Assembly (NCBI RefSeq): GCF_963678635.1
Contig: NC_087070.1
Coordinates: forward strand, 15,875,840 to 15,939,839
Length of the DNA stretch: 64,000 nucleotides
Origin: Symsagittifera roscoffensis
Lineage: Eukaryota; Xenacoelomorpha; Acoela; Convolutidae
Direction: 5' to 3'
The notes under the pieces are model-generated. The model searched no databases, was not told where the DNA came from, and worked only from the letters and a program-made list of their open reading frames with translations. Numbering within the stretch: position 1 is the stretch's first letter; the number at the start of each line of letters is the position of its first letter. The position numbers were made by a program, and so were the translations under genes. Positions 8,869-18,164 of the stretch are shown one piece after another.

Positions 8869-11762
8869 ATTCCCGAGCAACTTTGAATTCCCTGAAATTA
8901 AGCATCAGATTTTTACCTAACAAATCGAAAATTATCATGATGGGTGACTTTAATGCGCTGAGTTATGATAATATTAACAGTTCTTCAATACTTAAGTTAA
9001 ATGATGCACGTATCAAACGATTTACTCAACTCAAAGAGCAAATTCTTGACTGTTTTGGTTTTGTTGATTTTGCACTCAAGAATGATTTTTGTGATTATAC
9101 ACATTATGACAAACAACATAAAACTTTTGCACGCATAGATTATGTCTTCATAAAATTCGAAACAGAGTATGATTCTATGCCAAGCATTCAAATATCAATA
9201 TCTGATCATTTGCTCTTACACGTTTTTGTTAAGCCATCTAACTTGTATCAGCGCGGCCCTAGTTACTGGAAATTAAATGAAGAAATTTTAAACAACAACG
9301 CCAGCTTAATTCGTGAAGACCTAAAAAATTTTTACGAAAATGAATCACCAAGTAGTTACGAAAACTTTAAGCACAATTTTCGTGACCTTCTGAAGTTTAT
9401 TCAAGAGAACAAAAAGCGTGTAGATCAGAAAGAACTTAATTTATTGAAGTATCACGAAAATGTTCTCAGAGATTGCATTCACAGCGGAAAAGGTCCGAAC
9501 CCTAATTTGATTGAAAAATATCATTTGGTGCTGGAACATCTTCAAAAAGTTTCCAAGGAAAAAGATTTTTCAGATTATCGAAAAATTCAGAAAACACTCA
9601 GCTATACATTCGAGGGTGTTCCCAAATTTTGTAGTCAATGGACATCAAAGAACACAATTAATTCAATCAAGAGAATTCAAGTGGATCAGAACGTTTATCA
9701 TACGGATGAAGATATTCTTAATCAATTTCGAAAGTATTTTTCAAATACTTTTTCAAATAGTTCTACAACAGACTCCGATCAACTACTAAAGACATTTTTA
9801 TCAAAAAATAAACTCGAAAAAAATGAGAATGATGGCTATAATTACTTTACAGAAGATGAAATTCACTTGGCTATAAACAAACTGAATTTGAAAAGTTCGC
9901 CTGGACCAGACGGCCTTACTTCTAAGCTATACAAGACTTTCACGGATGAGTTTTGTTCGATTTTAGCTAAAGTTTTTAATCATTTTGTTCATGGTGGAAA
10001 ATTTCCAAACAGCTTTTATTTAGCAATAATCAAACTGATCCCGAAATCTGAAAATGCCATAGCAGTACAAGATTTTCGCCCCATCAGCCTTATGAATACT
10101 GATGCGAAAATCTTTGCCCATGTATTCTGTAATCGAATTAAAAATGACCTTTGCAAAGTTGTAAAAAACCATCAGCACGCGTATTTGCCTGGAAGACAAA
10201 TGCACACAGCAATACGAAAATTGAAAAAAGCGATTACTCCAGAACGATTGGCTACCCGAGGTTCATGTGCTGTAAAATTAGACTTTTCTAAAGCATTTGA
10301 CAGAGTTGACAGATCACTTCTCATCAAAATTTTGAAAGGGTTAAACCTTGATGAGCTTTCAGTTAGAGCTATTGAAACTTTGTATTTAGACTCAAAAGCA
10401 GTAATTGAGATAAATGGTTTTTTTATCAGCCAGCTTCAAAATTCATCGCGGTGTGAGACAAGGTTGCCCTCTTTCCGCATTTTTATTCATAGTTTTTATC
10501 GAACCCCTTCTTCAAGCAATTGAATCTACAGAAGCAATTGAAGGTTTCGGGATATTGTGCCCCAAACTAGTTTCATATGCAGACGACATAACTTGCCTTA
10601 TCAAAATCCGATGTATTGACAGGTTGTTTCGCTTAATCGATACATTTTGCAAACAAACTCAAATGATGATTAACATAAGTAAAAGCGAAGTGCTTTCCAT
10701 ACCTGATTTATCACCCTATAAAACAGTCAAGGAAACAAAAATACTTGGTGTCTTGTTTTACACTTCCCAAAAAATTGAAAATATTGAACTATTGTTGAGT
10801 TCACAAATTCAAAAACATCGCGGGTTAATTTCACTTAGTAAATCTTTGAGGGCCAAATCATTAACACTGTCAGTTTATGTTCTCCCTAAGTTTTTTCATT
10901 TGGCTCGTCATACTACAGTTAACTTGGATACTGTTAGTAAATGCCAAGATTTAATAAATACAGAATTGAAAAAAAAACAAGCAGACTCGACATAAGAAAA
11001 GAAGTTTTATATCACCCCATCTTAGATGGTGGGATAGGCTTACCATGCCTACAACTTAAACTTTTTAGTATGAAAATTATCAATTTCTTTGCTTCTGATA
11101 TGTCAGATCAAAATAGTTTATTACCAACAGATTCAATTTTACCGAAAGAAATCGAAAATTTGTTGAGAAATACGAATATCTCTATTGAAAAAAGTTCAAG
11201 TGATTTTGCAATATTTTCAAACAGTACCAATAGCCGTTTAATTATAACAATACAGACAAAATCGCGAGATGTTTATTATTTCTGCTTACAAAACTGTAGT
11301 TTTCATCGAGCTGCGATTTTCCGCTTGGGTTTTGCAGCAAACCGTTATCTCTGTTCAGAAGAAGAATTGATTAAATTTACAGGCAAAGTTTGGAAATATT
11401 CAATGCTTGATGTATGGGAAAAAAACTTTCTTTATAAATTTGCATACGCTGTTTTTAAAGATCGAGAAAAGCGGTGGTTTTTATTTCTCGAGAATGCCCC
11501 CGAATGTTTCTATTGTAATTTAGAATGCGAAACATTCGAACACCTAATTTTCAGTTGTCCCTCGCTACAACCTTCAAGAAACATATTACAGATTAACAAT
11601 TGGCGTGACGTTTTTGTATCAACCAACATTGGAAGACTTAAGTATGTTGTTTCGGTTATTCGTGGTGCATATTCAAAATCATCGACGTCATGGAAAATCA
11701 ACTTGCAAACATTTGTGTCATGGGAAGTATGGAAGATGAGAAATACAAACTGCTCCTTCTGA
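8865..11762 (+). pseudogene. LINE ORF2, duplicated endonuclease/RT and C-terminal part
   Basis: After the duplication the frame runs from mid-endonuclease through RT motif A to a stop at 10523. It continues from about 10414 in another frame with RQGCPLSAFLF (motif B) and YADDITCL (catalytic motif C, YADD at 10576-10587). It shifts again near 10969-10977, where nine A occur against seven in copy 2, and ends at 11762. The C-terminus has a zinc-binding motif CFYC followed by ETFEHLIFSC, typical of the domain after RT in this class of LINE. All RT motifs are present but three frames are needed to read them. Confidence 0.88.
8875..10319 (+). repeat. Direct duplication of ORF2 sequence 7421-8865
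   Basis: Sequence from 8875 repeats 7421 onward at an offset of 1454 bp, with only a handful of substitutions over about 1445 bp. The junction carries the 9 bp tgaattccc at 8866-8874, which is itself a copy of 7430-7438, so the break occurred at a short homology around ctttgaattccc. The duplicated part runs from the middle of the endonuclease to RT motif A. Copy 2 (13010-16251) lacks it, so it arose in this copy or is an assembly error. Confidence 0.93.
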
Positions 11763-11798
11763 TATAAACTATAAGGAAATGTAAGACTTCAGCAACAA

Positions 11799-11820
11799 AC
11801 CAGGATACCCGGTATCCGGT
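11799..11820 (+). promoter_or_regulatory. Conserved 3' UTR hairpin of the LINE (copy 1)
   Basis: acc-a-ggatac-ccg-gtatcc-ggt folds as a 9-bp stem with one bulged A and a three-base loop, 37 bp after the ORF2 stop. The same hairpin is retained at 16288-16309, 37411-37432, 44165-44186 and 52176-52197. LINE reverse transcriptases of several clades recognise 3' stem-loops, so this is a candidate template-recognition element. That role is inferred. Confidence 0.6.
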
Positions 11821-11910
11821 AAAAGTAATGTCAATTGAACAAATATGATGTTATTTGTTGTACATATTGATTATGAAACTCTTAACTAAACAAATTTAAT
11901 TTACAATTTG

Positions 11911-11938
11911 AAAAAAAAAAAAAAAAAAAAAAAAAAAA
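11911..11938 (+). other. Poly(A) tail of LINE copy 1
   Basis: Twenty-eight consecutive A follow the 3' UTR and mark the 3' end of the inserted element. The next 16 bp (tgatatacacacgcac) separate the tail from the truncated start of copy 2. A target-site duplication cannot be identified because the 5' end of copy 1 is not defined. Confidence 0.85.
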
Positions 11939-11954
11939 TGATATACACACGCAC

Positions 11955-12998
11955 GTGCTTCCGATATACTTAAACAATTCCCCACAACAATGCAACAGAA
12001 GATGACAATCTCAAAAACAATAACCGTGACGAAAGATGACCGCAAACTTCATACACTGACAGTTATTGCTCCCCCCGAAGCAGAGCAATTCATAACTTGC
12101 ATCAAAAGCGAAGGAATCATTCTACTTAACAGGACGGTATTTCCCATGGGATGCTTTCCAAGGTCTCATAGACCCAAAAACATTTACCCTAAACTAGCAA
12201 AAATCAAATTGTCGAACTTGCCTTATGTATGCAACGATATCGAAGCGAAATTAATTCTCCAATTGCCAGAAGACATAATTCATAGCCCCATATTCCAACG
12301 TGAGACCTGTATCGTAACTGAACCGGGTCAGTATGTTTACACAGGAAGAGCAATTTTAGAAGTTAAAATACAAAACGAAGAACAAGAGAAAAAGCTGAAG
12401 GACTGGTCTTATAAATCGAGAATGGATGGCTTCAAAATGTGGGAAGGTGTAGAAATCTCGTTTCACATACCTTCACTACATGAATGTCAAAAATGCAAGA
12501 TGTCTGGACGCCAAGAAAAAGGTCATCACGATGATTGGTGTAACATAGGGAACCAAATAACCAAAAATCCCTATAATCACTACCCACAAAAACCAAGCTC
12601 CAATAATGCCAGCGACGAGAAAAACGATGACGAAACAACAAGCGATAAGTTTTGTAATGGTACCGAAAATGAAGAAGATAAGAATGTTGAAGCACCACCA
12701 TCTGGAGTTTTGATTGATGAATCTAAAACAAACAGTGCAGCTACTCCAAGCGAAGAAAAACAAAAGGATGAGGTTCTCAACAATCAGGTCGTAGATTTTC
12801 ATTCTTACTCTGCAAAAGAAAAAAAAAGACAAATTAAATATCGAAAATAACAAACGAAAATGTTCCTCTGACGGAAGAATGCTTACAAAAAGAGAGCGTG
12901 AAACTTCACCAACCTCTTGGTCAGTTTTAACACAGAAGAAAGGGCCAAAAATGAAATCTAAAAATAACGGAGAAGACTTGGCTGGAGGGAAGTTTTAG
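11955..12998 (+). pseudogene. LINE ORF1, 5'-truncated and frameshifted (copy 2)
   Basis: Reading starts inside ORF1 and is open from 11990 to 12850. An extra A in the run near 12823-12830 shifts the frame about 50 codons before the normal end, and the remnant of the original C-terminus continues in the next frame to the TAG at 12996-12998. The zinc knuckle (C-x2-C-x9-H-x4-C) is intact. Compared with copy 1 it has an in-frame 9-base insertion near 12163 that adds three residues, probably the older state. Confidence 0.88.
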
Positions 12999-13009
12999 CA
13001 AAAATTTCT

Positions 13010-16000
13010 ATGTGCGAAAAACCAGATAATTTTTCCGTTAATATTTTTAGCATAGGAAATCCAGCTAAATTACACTCACTTATCAAAAAATGCCAAGTTT
13101 TAAAAAAATCGCCCAGTTTCATTTTGTGCATTCAGGAAGCAAAAATATCGAAACTTACAAATATACATTTGAGTTTACTGGATAAATATAATGTTTTATT
13201 CGATTTCATACCGGGCTCAAATAACTCTGGTGGTTGCCTAACGTTATGGTCATCAAACTTGAGTCCTGCAAAAAGAATTGCTTCAAGTACAGGTTTTCAA
13301 TTGTTAAAATTTGTCAAACTTGATTGGTTTGTTATCAACGTTTATGCGAACCCAATTTCATTCCGAGCAACTTTGAATTCCCTGAAATTAAGCATCAGAT
13401 TTTTACCTAACAAATCGAAAATTATCATGATGGGTGACTTTAATGCGCTGAGTTATGATAATTTTAACAGTTCTTCAATACTTAAGTTAAATGATGCACG
13501 TATCAAACGATTTACCCAACTCAAAGAACAAATTCTTGAATGTTTTGGTTTTGTTGATTTTGCACTCAAGAATGATTTTTGTGATTATACACATTATGAC
13601 AAACAACATAAAACTTTTGCACGCATAGATTATGTCTTCTTAAAATTCGAAACAGAGTATGATTCTATGCAAAGCATTCAAATATCAATATCTGACCATT
13701 TACTCTTACACGTTTTTGTTAAGCCATCTAACTTGTATCAGCGCGGCCCTAGTTACTGGAAATTAAATGAAGAAATTTTAAACAACATTGCCAGCTTAAT
13801 TCGTGAAGACCTAAAAAACTTTTACGAAAACGAATCACCAAGTAGTTACGAAAACTTTAAGTACAATTTTCGTGACCTTCTGAGAATTATTCAAGAGAAC
13901 AAAAAGCGTGTAGATCAGAAAGAACTTAATTTATTGAAGTATCACGAAAATGTTCTCAGAGATTGCATTCACAGCGGAAAAGGTCCCAACCCTAATTTGA
14001 TTGAAAAATATCACTTGGTGCTGGAACATCTTGAAAAAGTTTCCAAGGAAAAAGATTTTTCAGATTATCGAAAAATTCAGAAAACTCTCAGCTATACATT
14101 CGAGGGTGTTCCCAAATTTTGTAGTCAATGGACATCAAAGAACACAATCAACTCAATCAAGAGAATTCAAGTGGATCAGAACGTTTATCATACGGATGAA
14201 GATATTCTTAATCAATTTCGAAAGTATTTTTCAAATACTTTTTCAAATAGTTCTACAACAGACTCCGATCAACTACTAAAGACATTTTTATCAAAAAATA
14301 AACTCGAAAAAAATGAGAATGATGGCTATAATTACTTTACAGAAGATGAAATTCACTTGGCTATAAACAAACTGAATTTGAAAAGTTCGCCTGGACCAGA
14401 CGGCCTTACTTCTAAGCTATACAAGACTTTCACGGATGAGTTTTGTTCGATTTTAGCTAAAATTTTTAATCATTTTGTTCATGGTGGAAAACTTCCAAAC
14501 AGCTTTTATTTAGCAATAATCAAACTGATCCCGAAATCTGAAAATGCCATAGCAGTACAAGATTTTCGCCCCATCAGCCTTATGAATACTGATGCGAAAA
14601 TCTTTGCCCATGTATTCTGTAATCGAATTAAAAATGACCTTTGCAAAGTTGTAAAAAACCATCAGCACGCGTATTTGCCTGGAAGACAAATGCACACAGC
14701 AATACGAAAATTGAAAAAAGCGATTACTCCAGAACGATTGGCTACTCGAGGTTCATGTGCTGTAAAATTAGACTTTTCTAAAGCATTTGACAGAGTTGAC
14801 AGATCACTTCTCATCAAAATTTTGAAAGGGTTAAACCTTGATGAGCTTTCAGTTAGAGCTATTGAAACTTTGTATTTAGACTCAAAAGCAGTAATTGAGA
14901 TAAATGGTTTTTTTATCAGCCAGCTTCAAAATTCATCGCGGTGTGAGACAAGGTTGCCCTCTTTCCGCATTTTTATTCATAGTTTTTATCGAACCCCTTC
15001 TTCAAGCAATTGAATCTACAGAAGCAATTGAAGGTTTCGGGATATTGTGCCCCAAACTAGTTTCATATGCAGACGACATAACTTGCCTTATCAAAATCCG
15101 ATGTATTGACAGGTTGTTTTCGCTTAATCGATACATTTTGCAAACAAACTCAAATGATGATTAACATAAGTAAAAGCGAAGTGCTTTCCATACCTGATTT
15201 ATCACCCTATAAAACAGTCAAGGAAACAAAAATACTTGGTGTCTTGTTTTACACTTCCCAAAAAATTGAAAATATTGAATTATTGTTGAGTTCACAAATT
15301 CAAAAACATCGAGGGTTAATTTCACTAAGTAAATCTTTGAGGGCCAAATCATTAACACTGTCAGTTTATGTTCTCCCTAAGTTTTTTCATTTGGCTCGTC
15401 ATACTACAGTTAACTTGGATACTGTTAGTAAATGCCAAGAATTATTAAATACAGAATTGAAAAAAACAAGCAGACTCGACATAAGAAAAGAAGTTTTATA
15501 TCACCCCATCTTAGATGGTGGGATAGGCTTACCATGCCTACAACTTAAACTTTTTAGTATGAAAATTATCGATTTCTTTGCTTCTGATATGTCAGATCAA
15601 AATAGTTTATTACCAACAGATTCAATTTTACCGAAAGAAATCAAAAATTTGTTGAGAAATACGAACATCTCTATTGAAATAAGTTCAAGTGATTTGCAAT
15701 ATTTTCAAACAGTACCAATAGCCGTTTAATTATAACAATACAGACAAAATCGCGAGATGTTTATTATTTCTGCTTACAAAACTGTAGTTTTCATCGAGCT
15801 GTGATTTTCCGCTTGGGTTTTGCAGCAAACCGTTACCTCTGTTCAGAAGAAGAATTGATTAAATTTACAGGACAAAGTTTGGAAAAATTCAATGCTTGAT
15901 GTATGGGAAAAAAACTTTCTTTATAAATTTGCATACGCTGTTTTTAAAGATCGAGAAAAGCGGTGGTTTTTATTTCTCGAGAATGCCCCCGAATGTTTCT

Positions 16001-16251
16001 ATTGTAATTTAGAATGTGAAACATTCGAACACCTAATTTTCAGTTGTCCCTCGCTACAACCTTCAAGAAACATATTACAGATTAACAATTGGCGTGACGT
16101 TTTTGTATCAACCAACATTGCAAGACTTAAGTATGTTGTTTCGGTTATTCGTGGTGCATATTCAAAATTATCGACGTCATCGAAAATCAACTTGCAAACA
16201 TTGGTGTCATGGGAAGTATGGAAGATGAGAAATACAAATTGCTCCTTCTGA
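13010..16251 (+). pseudogene. LINE ORF2 (endonuclease/reverse transcriptase), copy 2, frameshifted
   Basis: The first 660 or so codons (13010 to about 14914) carry the whole APE endonuclease and RT up to motif A. A run of seven T at 14908-14914 then moves the frame, exactly as in copy 1 (10418-10424). An extra T near 15117, a missing T near 15694 and an extra A near 15872 break it further. Motif B (RQGCPLSAFLF), YADD and the C-terminal CFYC...HLIFSC zinc motif are present across the pieces. The start at 13010 (MCEKPD) probably marks the natural ORF2 start of the family. The protein would nick the target and copy the element RNA, but this copy is inactive. Confidence 0.9.
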
Positions 16252-16287
16252 TCTAAACTATAAGGAAATGTAAGACTTCAGCAACAA

Positions 16288-16309
16288 ACCAGGATACCCG
16301 GTATCCGGT
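16288..16309 (+). promoter_or_regulatory. Conserved 3' UTR hairpin of the LINE (copy 2)
   Basis: Identical in sequence and position after the ORF2 stop to the hairpin at 11799-11820: a 9-bp stem with a bulged A and loop ccg. Confidence 0.6.
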
Positions 16310-16334
16310 AAAAGTAATGTCAATTGAACAAACA

Positions 16335-16534
16335 NNNNNNNNNNNNNNNNNNNNNNNNNNNNNNNNNNNNNNNNNNNNNNNNNNNNNNNNNNNNNNNNNN
16401 NNNNNNNNNNNNNNNNNNNNNNNNNNNNNNNNNNNNNNNNNNNNNNNNNNNNNNNNNNNNNNNNNNNNNNNNNNNNNNNNNNNNNNNNNNNNNNNNNNNN
16501 NNNNNNNNNNNNNNNNNNNNNNNNNNNNNNNNNN
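16335..16534. other. Assembly gap, 200 N
   Basis: Exactly 200 unknown bases, a conventional placeholder length. The end of LINE copy 2 and the start of the next segment are hidden, so the real distance is unknown. Confidence 0.99.
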
Positions 16535-16745
16535 TTTTTTGACGTTTTTGGTGAAGAATGTTTTAATCGGTTTTGGACAAACAGGTGATCACAAGACACC
16601 TAGTACAAGTTGGGTTTCAACTTGCATCAAAATATTAAAAGAGATAAATACAAGGGGGTTGGTGATTTGAATTTTGGCCAGTAAGGTTGGGTTTTTTTTA
16701 GGGAAAATTTTACTAGAACTCGAGTGGTCGTACAAGGTACAGTGG
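16535..16745. repeat. Unique-looking segment that has an inverted copy at 32697-32880
   Basis: The stretch with 'gtgatcacaagacacctagtac' and 'ggggttggtgatttg' recurs as reverse complement at about 32697-32880, where it abuts two remnant units of the 15-bp array and then a LINE fragment. No coding potential is seen. It appears to be the flank of the minisatellite, mobilised or duplicated together with it. Confidence 0.85.
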
Positions 16746-16749
16746 TTCA

Positions 16750-17370
16750 AGGCAATCTTAGGACAGGCAGTCTTGGGACAGACAGTCTTGGGACAGGCAG
16801 TCTTGGGACAGGCAGTCTTGGGACAGGCAGTCTTGGGACAGGCAGTCTTGGAACAGGCAGTCTTGGGACAGGCAGTCTTGGGACAGGCAGTCTTGGAACA
16901 GGCATTCTTGGGACAGGCAGTCTTGGGACAGGCAGTCTTGGGACAGGCAGTCTTGGGACAGGCAGTCTTGGGACAGGCAGTCTTGGGACAGGCAGTCTTG
17001 GAACAGGCAGTCTTGGGACAGGCAGTCTTGGGACAGGCAGTCTTGGGACAGGCAGTCTTGGAACAGGCGGTCTTGGGACAAGCAGTCTTGGGACAGGCAG
17101 TCTTGGGACAGGCAGTCTTGGGACAGGCAGTCTTGGGACAGGCAGTCTTGGGACAGGCAGTCTTGGGACAGGCAGTCTTGGGACAGGCAGTCTTGGGACA
17201 GGCAGTCTTGGGACAGGCAGTCTTGGGACAGGCAGTCTTGGGACAGGCTGTCTTGGGACAGGCAGTCTTGGGACAGGCAGTCTTGGGACAGGCAGTCTGG
17301 GGACAGGCAGTCTTGGGACAGGCAGTCTTGGGACAGGCAGTCTTGGGACAGGCAGTCTTGGGACAGTACC
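16750..17370. repeat. Minisatellite, 15-bp unit (cttgggacaggcagt), about 41 copies
   Basis: The array is highly homogeneous with scattered single-base variants (ttggaaca, ggcattctt, ggcggtctt, ggctgtctt, tctgggg). Because 15 is divisible by three, several frames on both strands stay open and give pentapeptide repeats. This is a consequence of the repeat and not evidence of a protein. The homogeneity suggests recent expansion or ongoing conversion. Confidence 0.95.
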
Positions 17371-17645
17371 AGAAAGTCTTGGGACAGTACCTAGAAGTCT
17401 TGGGACAGTACACAGAAAGTCTTGGGACAGACACAGAAAGTCTTGGAACAATACATAGAAATTTTGGGACAGTACACAGAAAGTCTTGGGACAGTACACA
17501 GAGAGTCTTGACATAGAAGTCTTGGGACAGTACACAGAAAGTCTTGGGACAGTACATAGAAGTGTTGGGACAGTACATAAAAGTGTTAGGACAGTACCGG
17601 GAGGTCTTGGGACAGCATAGAAAAGTGGTGTGACAGTATCAAAAG
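17370..17645. repeat. Diverged higher-order extension of the minisatellite, about 22-25-bp units
   Basis: From 17370 the cttgggacag core is spaced by tacacagaaagt, tacctagaagt or tacatagaagt. These longer and more variable units decay to the right (gtgttagg, gtggtgtgac, gtcttaag). The direction of decay suggests that the 15-bp array expanded from this older, irregular array. Confidence 0.9.
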
Positions 17646-17888
17646 GTCTTAAGACAAGTAGAAATAATTAAATCAAAAGCAATAGACTAGTCGGAACGAA
17701 AAAACGATAGATCCAATTTTGTTGGGATCACGAATTGGTAAAATTTTGATAAATCTTAAAGGGAATAGGAACGTTGTCTTTCTTGGTTATTATATTTATC
17801 ATAAAGTTTTTTTATTATTATTATGATTCTTAGAGTATGATTTTGTAAATAGTAATATTGTAAATAGAAATAATTGTAAACAAAAATC
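17646..17888. other. AT-rich leader before the Ty3-type element
   Basis: No gene is seen. It may hold the remains of a 5' LTR or leader, but no matching segment occurs downstream of the element at 22.1 or 31.2 kb, and no primer-binding site could be assigned. Confidence 0.4.
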
Positions 17889-18164
17889 ATGAGACGGAGC
17901 AGGGTACCGATAGCTGAAAAAAGAGCTACGGAATCAAAGACAAAATGTAACTCGTCGCAACGAAAAGTGACATCGGTTGGCCCAAGAATAACAAGGAAGA
18001 ACTTTTCAGTGAGCATGGTCAACACAAGAAGTTCAAAAGAGAACAAGACGAAAGAGGGCGCGGAAGGGAAACAAACGGAACCCGCCATTGAGATTGACCT
18101 AGAAACACCAAACCAGAGTGTTGATGAGGTGGAGAAGAAGACGACGGAGTGCCGGTGTTCTTGA
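17889..18164 (+). CDS. Small basic open frame preceding pol, possible Gag N-terminal remnant
   Basis: The 91-residue frame is rich in Lys, Arg and Ser in its first 60 residues and acidic afterwards. It starts with the first ATG after a long AT-rich leader. It lies directly upstream of pol sequence in another frame, where a Ty3-type element would have gag and protease. No capsid, zinc-knuckle or protease motif is visible. My reading is that a deletion near 18130-18150 removed nearly all of gag and protease and left the N-terminus of the first ORF. It could equally be a chance frame. Confidence 0.35.
   Translation: MRRSRVPIAEKRATESKTKCNSSQRKVTSVGPRITRKNFSVSMVNTRSSKENKTKEGAEGKQTEPAIEIDLETPNQSVDEVEKKTTECRCS

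Larger units (their letters stand above)
5820..11938 (+). mobile_element. LINE (non-LTR retrotransposon) copy 1, L1/Tx1-like, with internal duplication
   Basis: The element has ORF1 with a zinc knuckle, a 17-bp overlap into ORF2 with APE endonuclease and RT, a short 3' UTR containing a hairpin, and a 28-base poly(A) tail. It is almost complete, but ORF2 carries a 1454-bp internal duplication and two homopolymer frameshifts. The L1/Tx1-like assignment is tentative and rests on the APE-type endonuclease, the DFRPISLMN and FDRVD blocks and the C-terminal C..C..H..C motif. The second copy follows 16 bp after the tail in the same orientation. Confidence 0.9.
11955..16334 (+). mobile_element. LINE copy 2, 5'-truncated, 3' end lost in a gap
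   Basis: The copy begins within ORF1 at the position equal to 6022 of copy 1 and is nearly identical throughout. The 5' truncation is typical of incomplete target-primed reverse transcription. It lacks the internal duplication of copy 1, so it shows the normal ORF2 layout. The 3' UTR reaches the hairpin and then runs into the 200-N gap, so the tail is not seen. Confidence 0.92.

Noticed and set aside
16258-16670. Frames spanning the N gap
   Set aside because: Most of their length is unknown sequence.
16740-17400. CRISPR array
   Set aside because: The repeats are directly adjacent without spacers, and the genome is eukaryotic.
16589-17578. Long frames with pentapeptide repeats on both strands
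   Set aside because: They follow from the 15-bp repeat period, occur in several frames at once and have no start context or domain.
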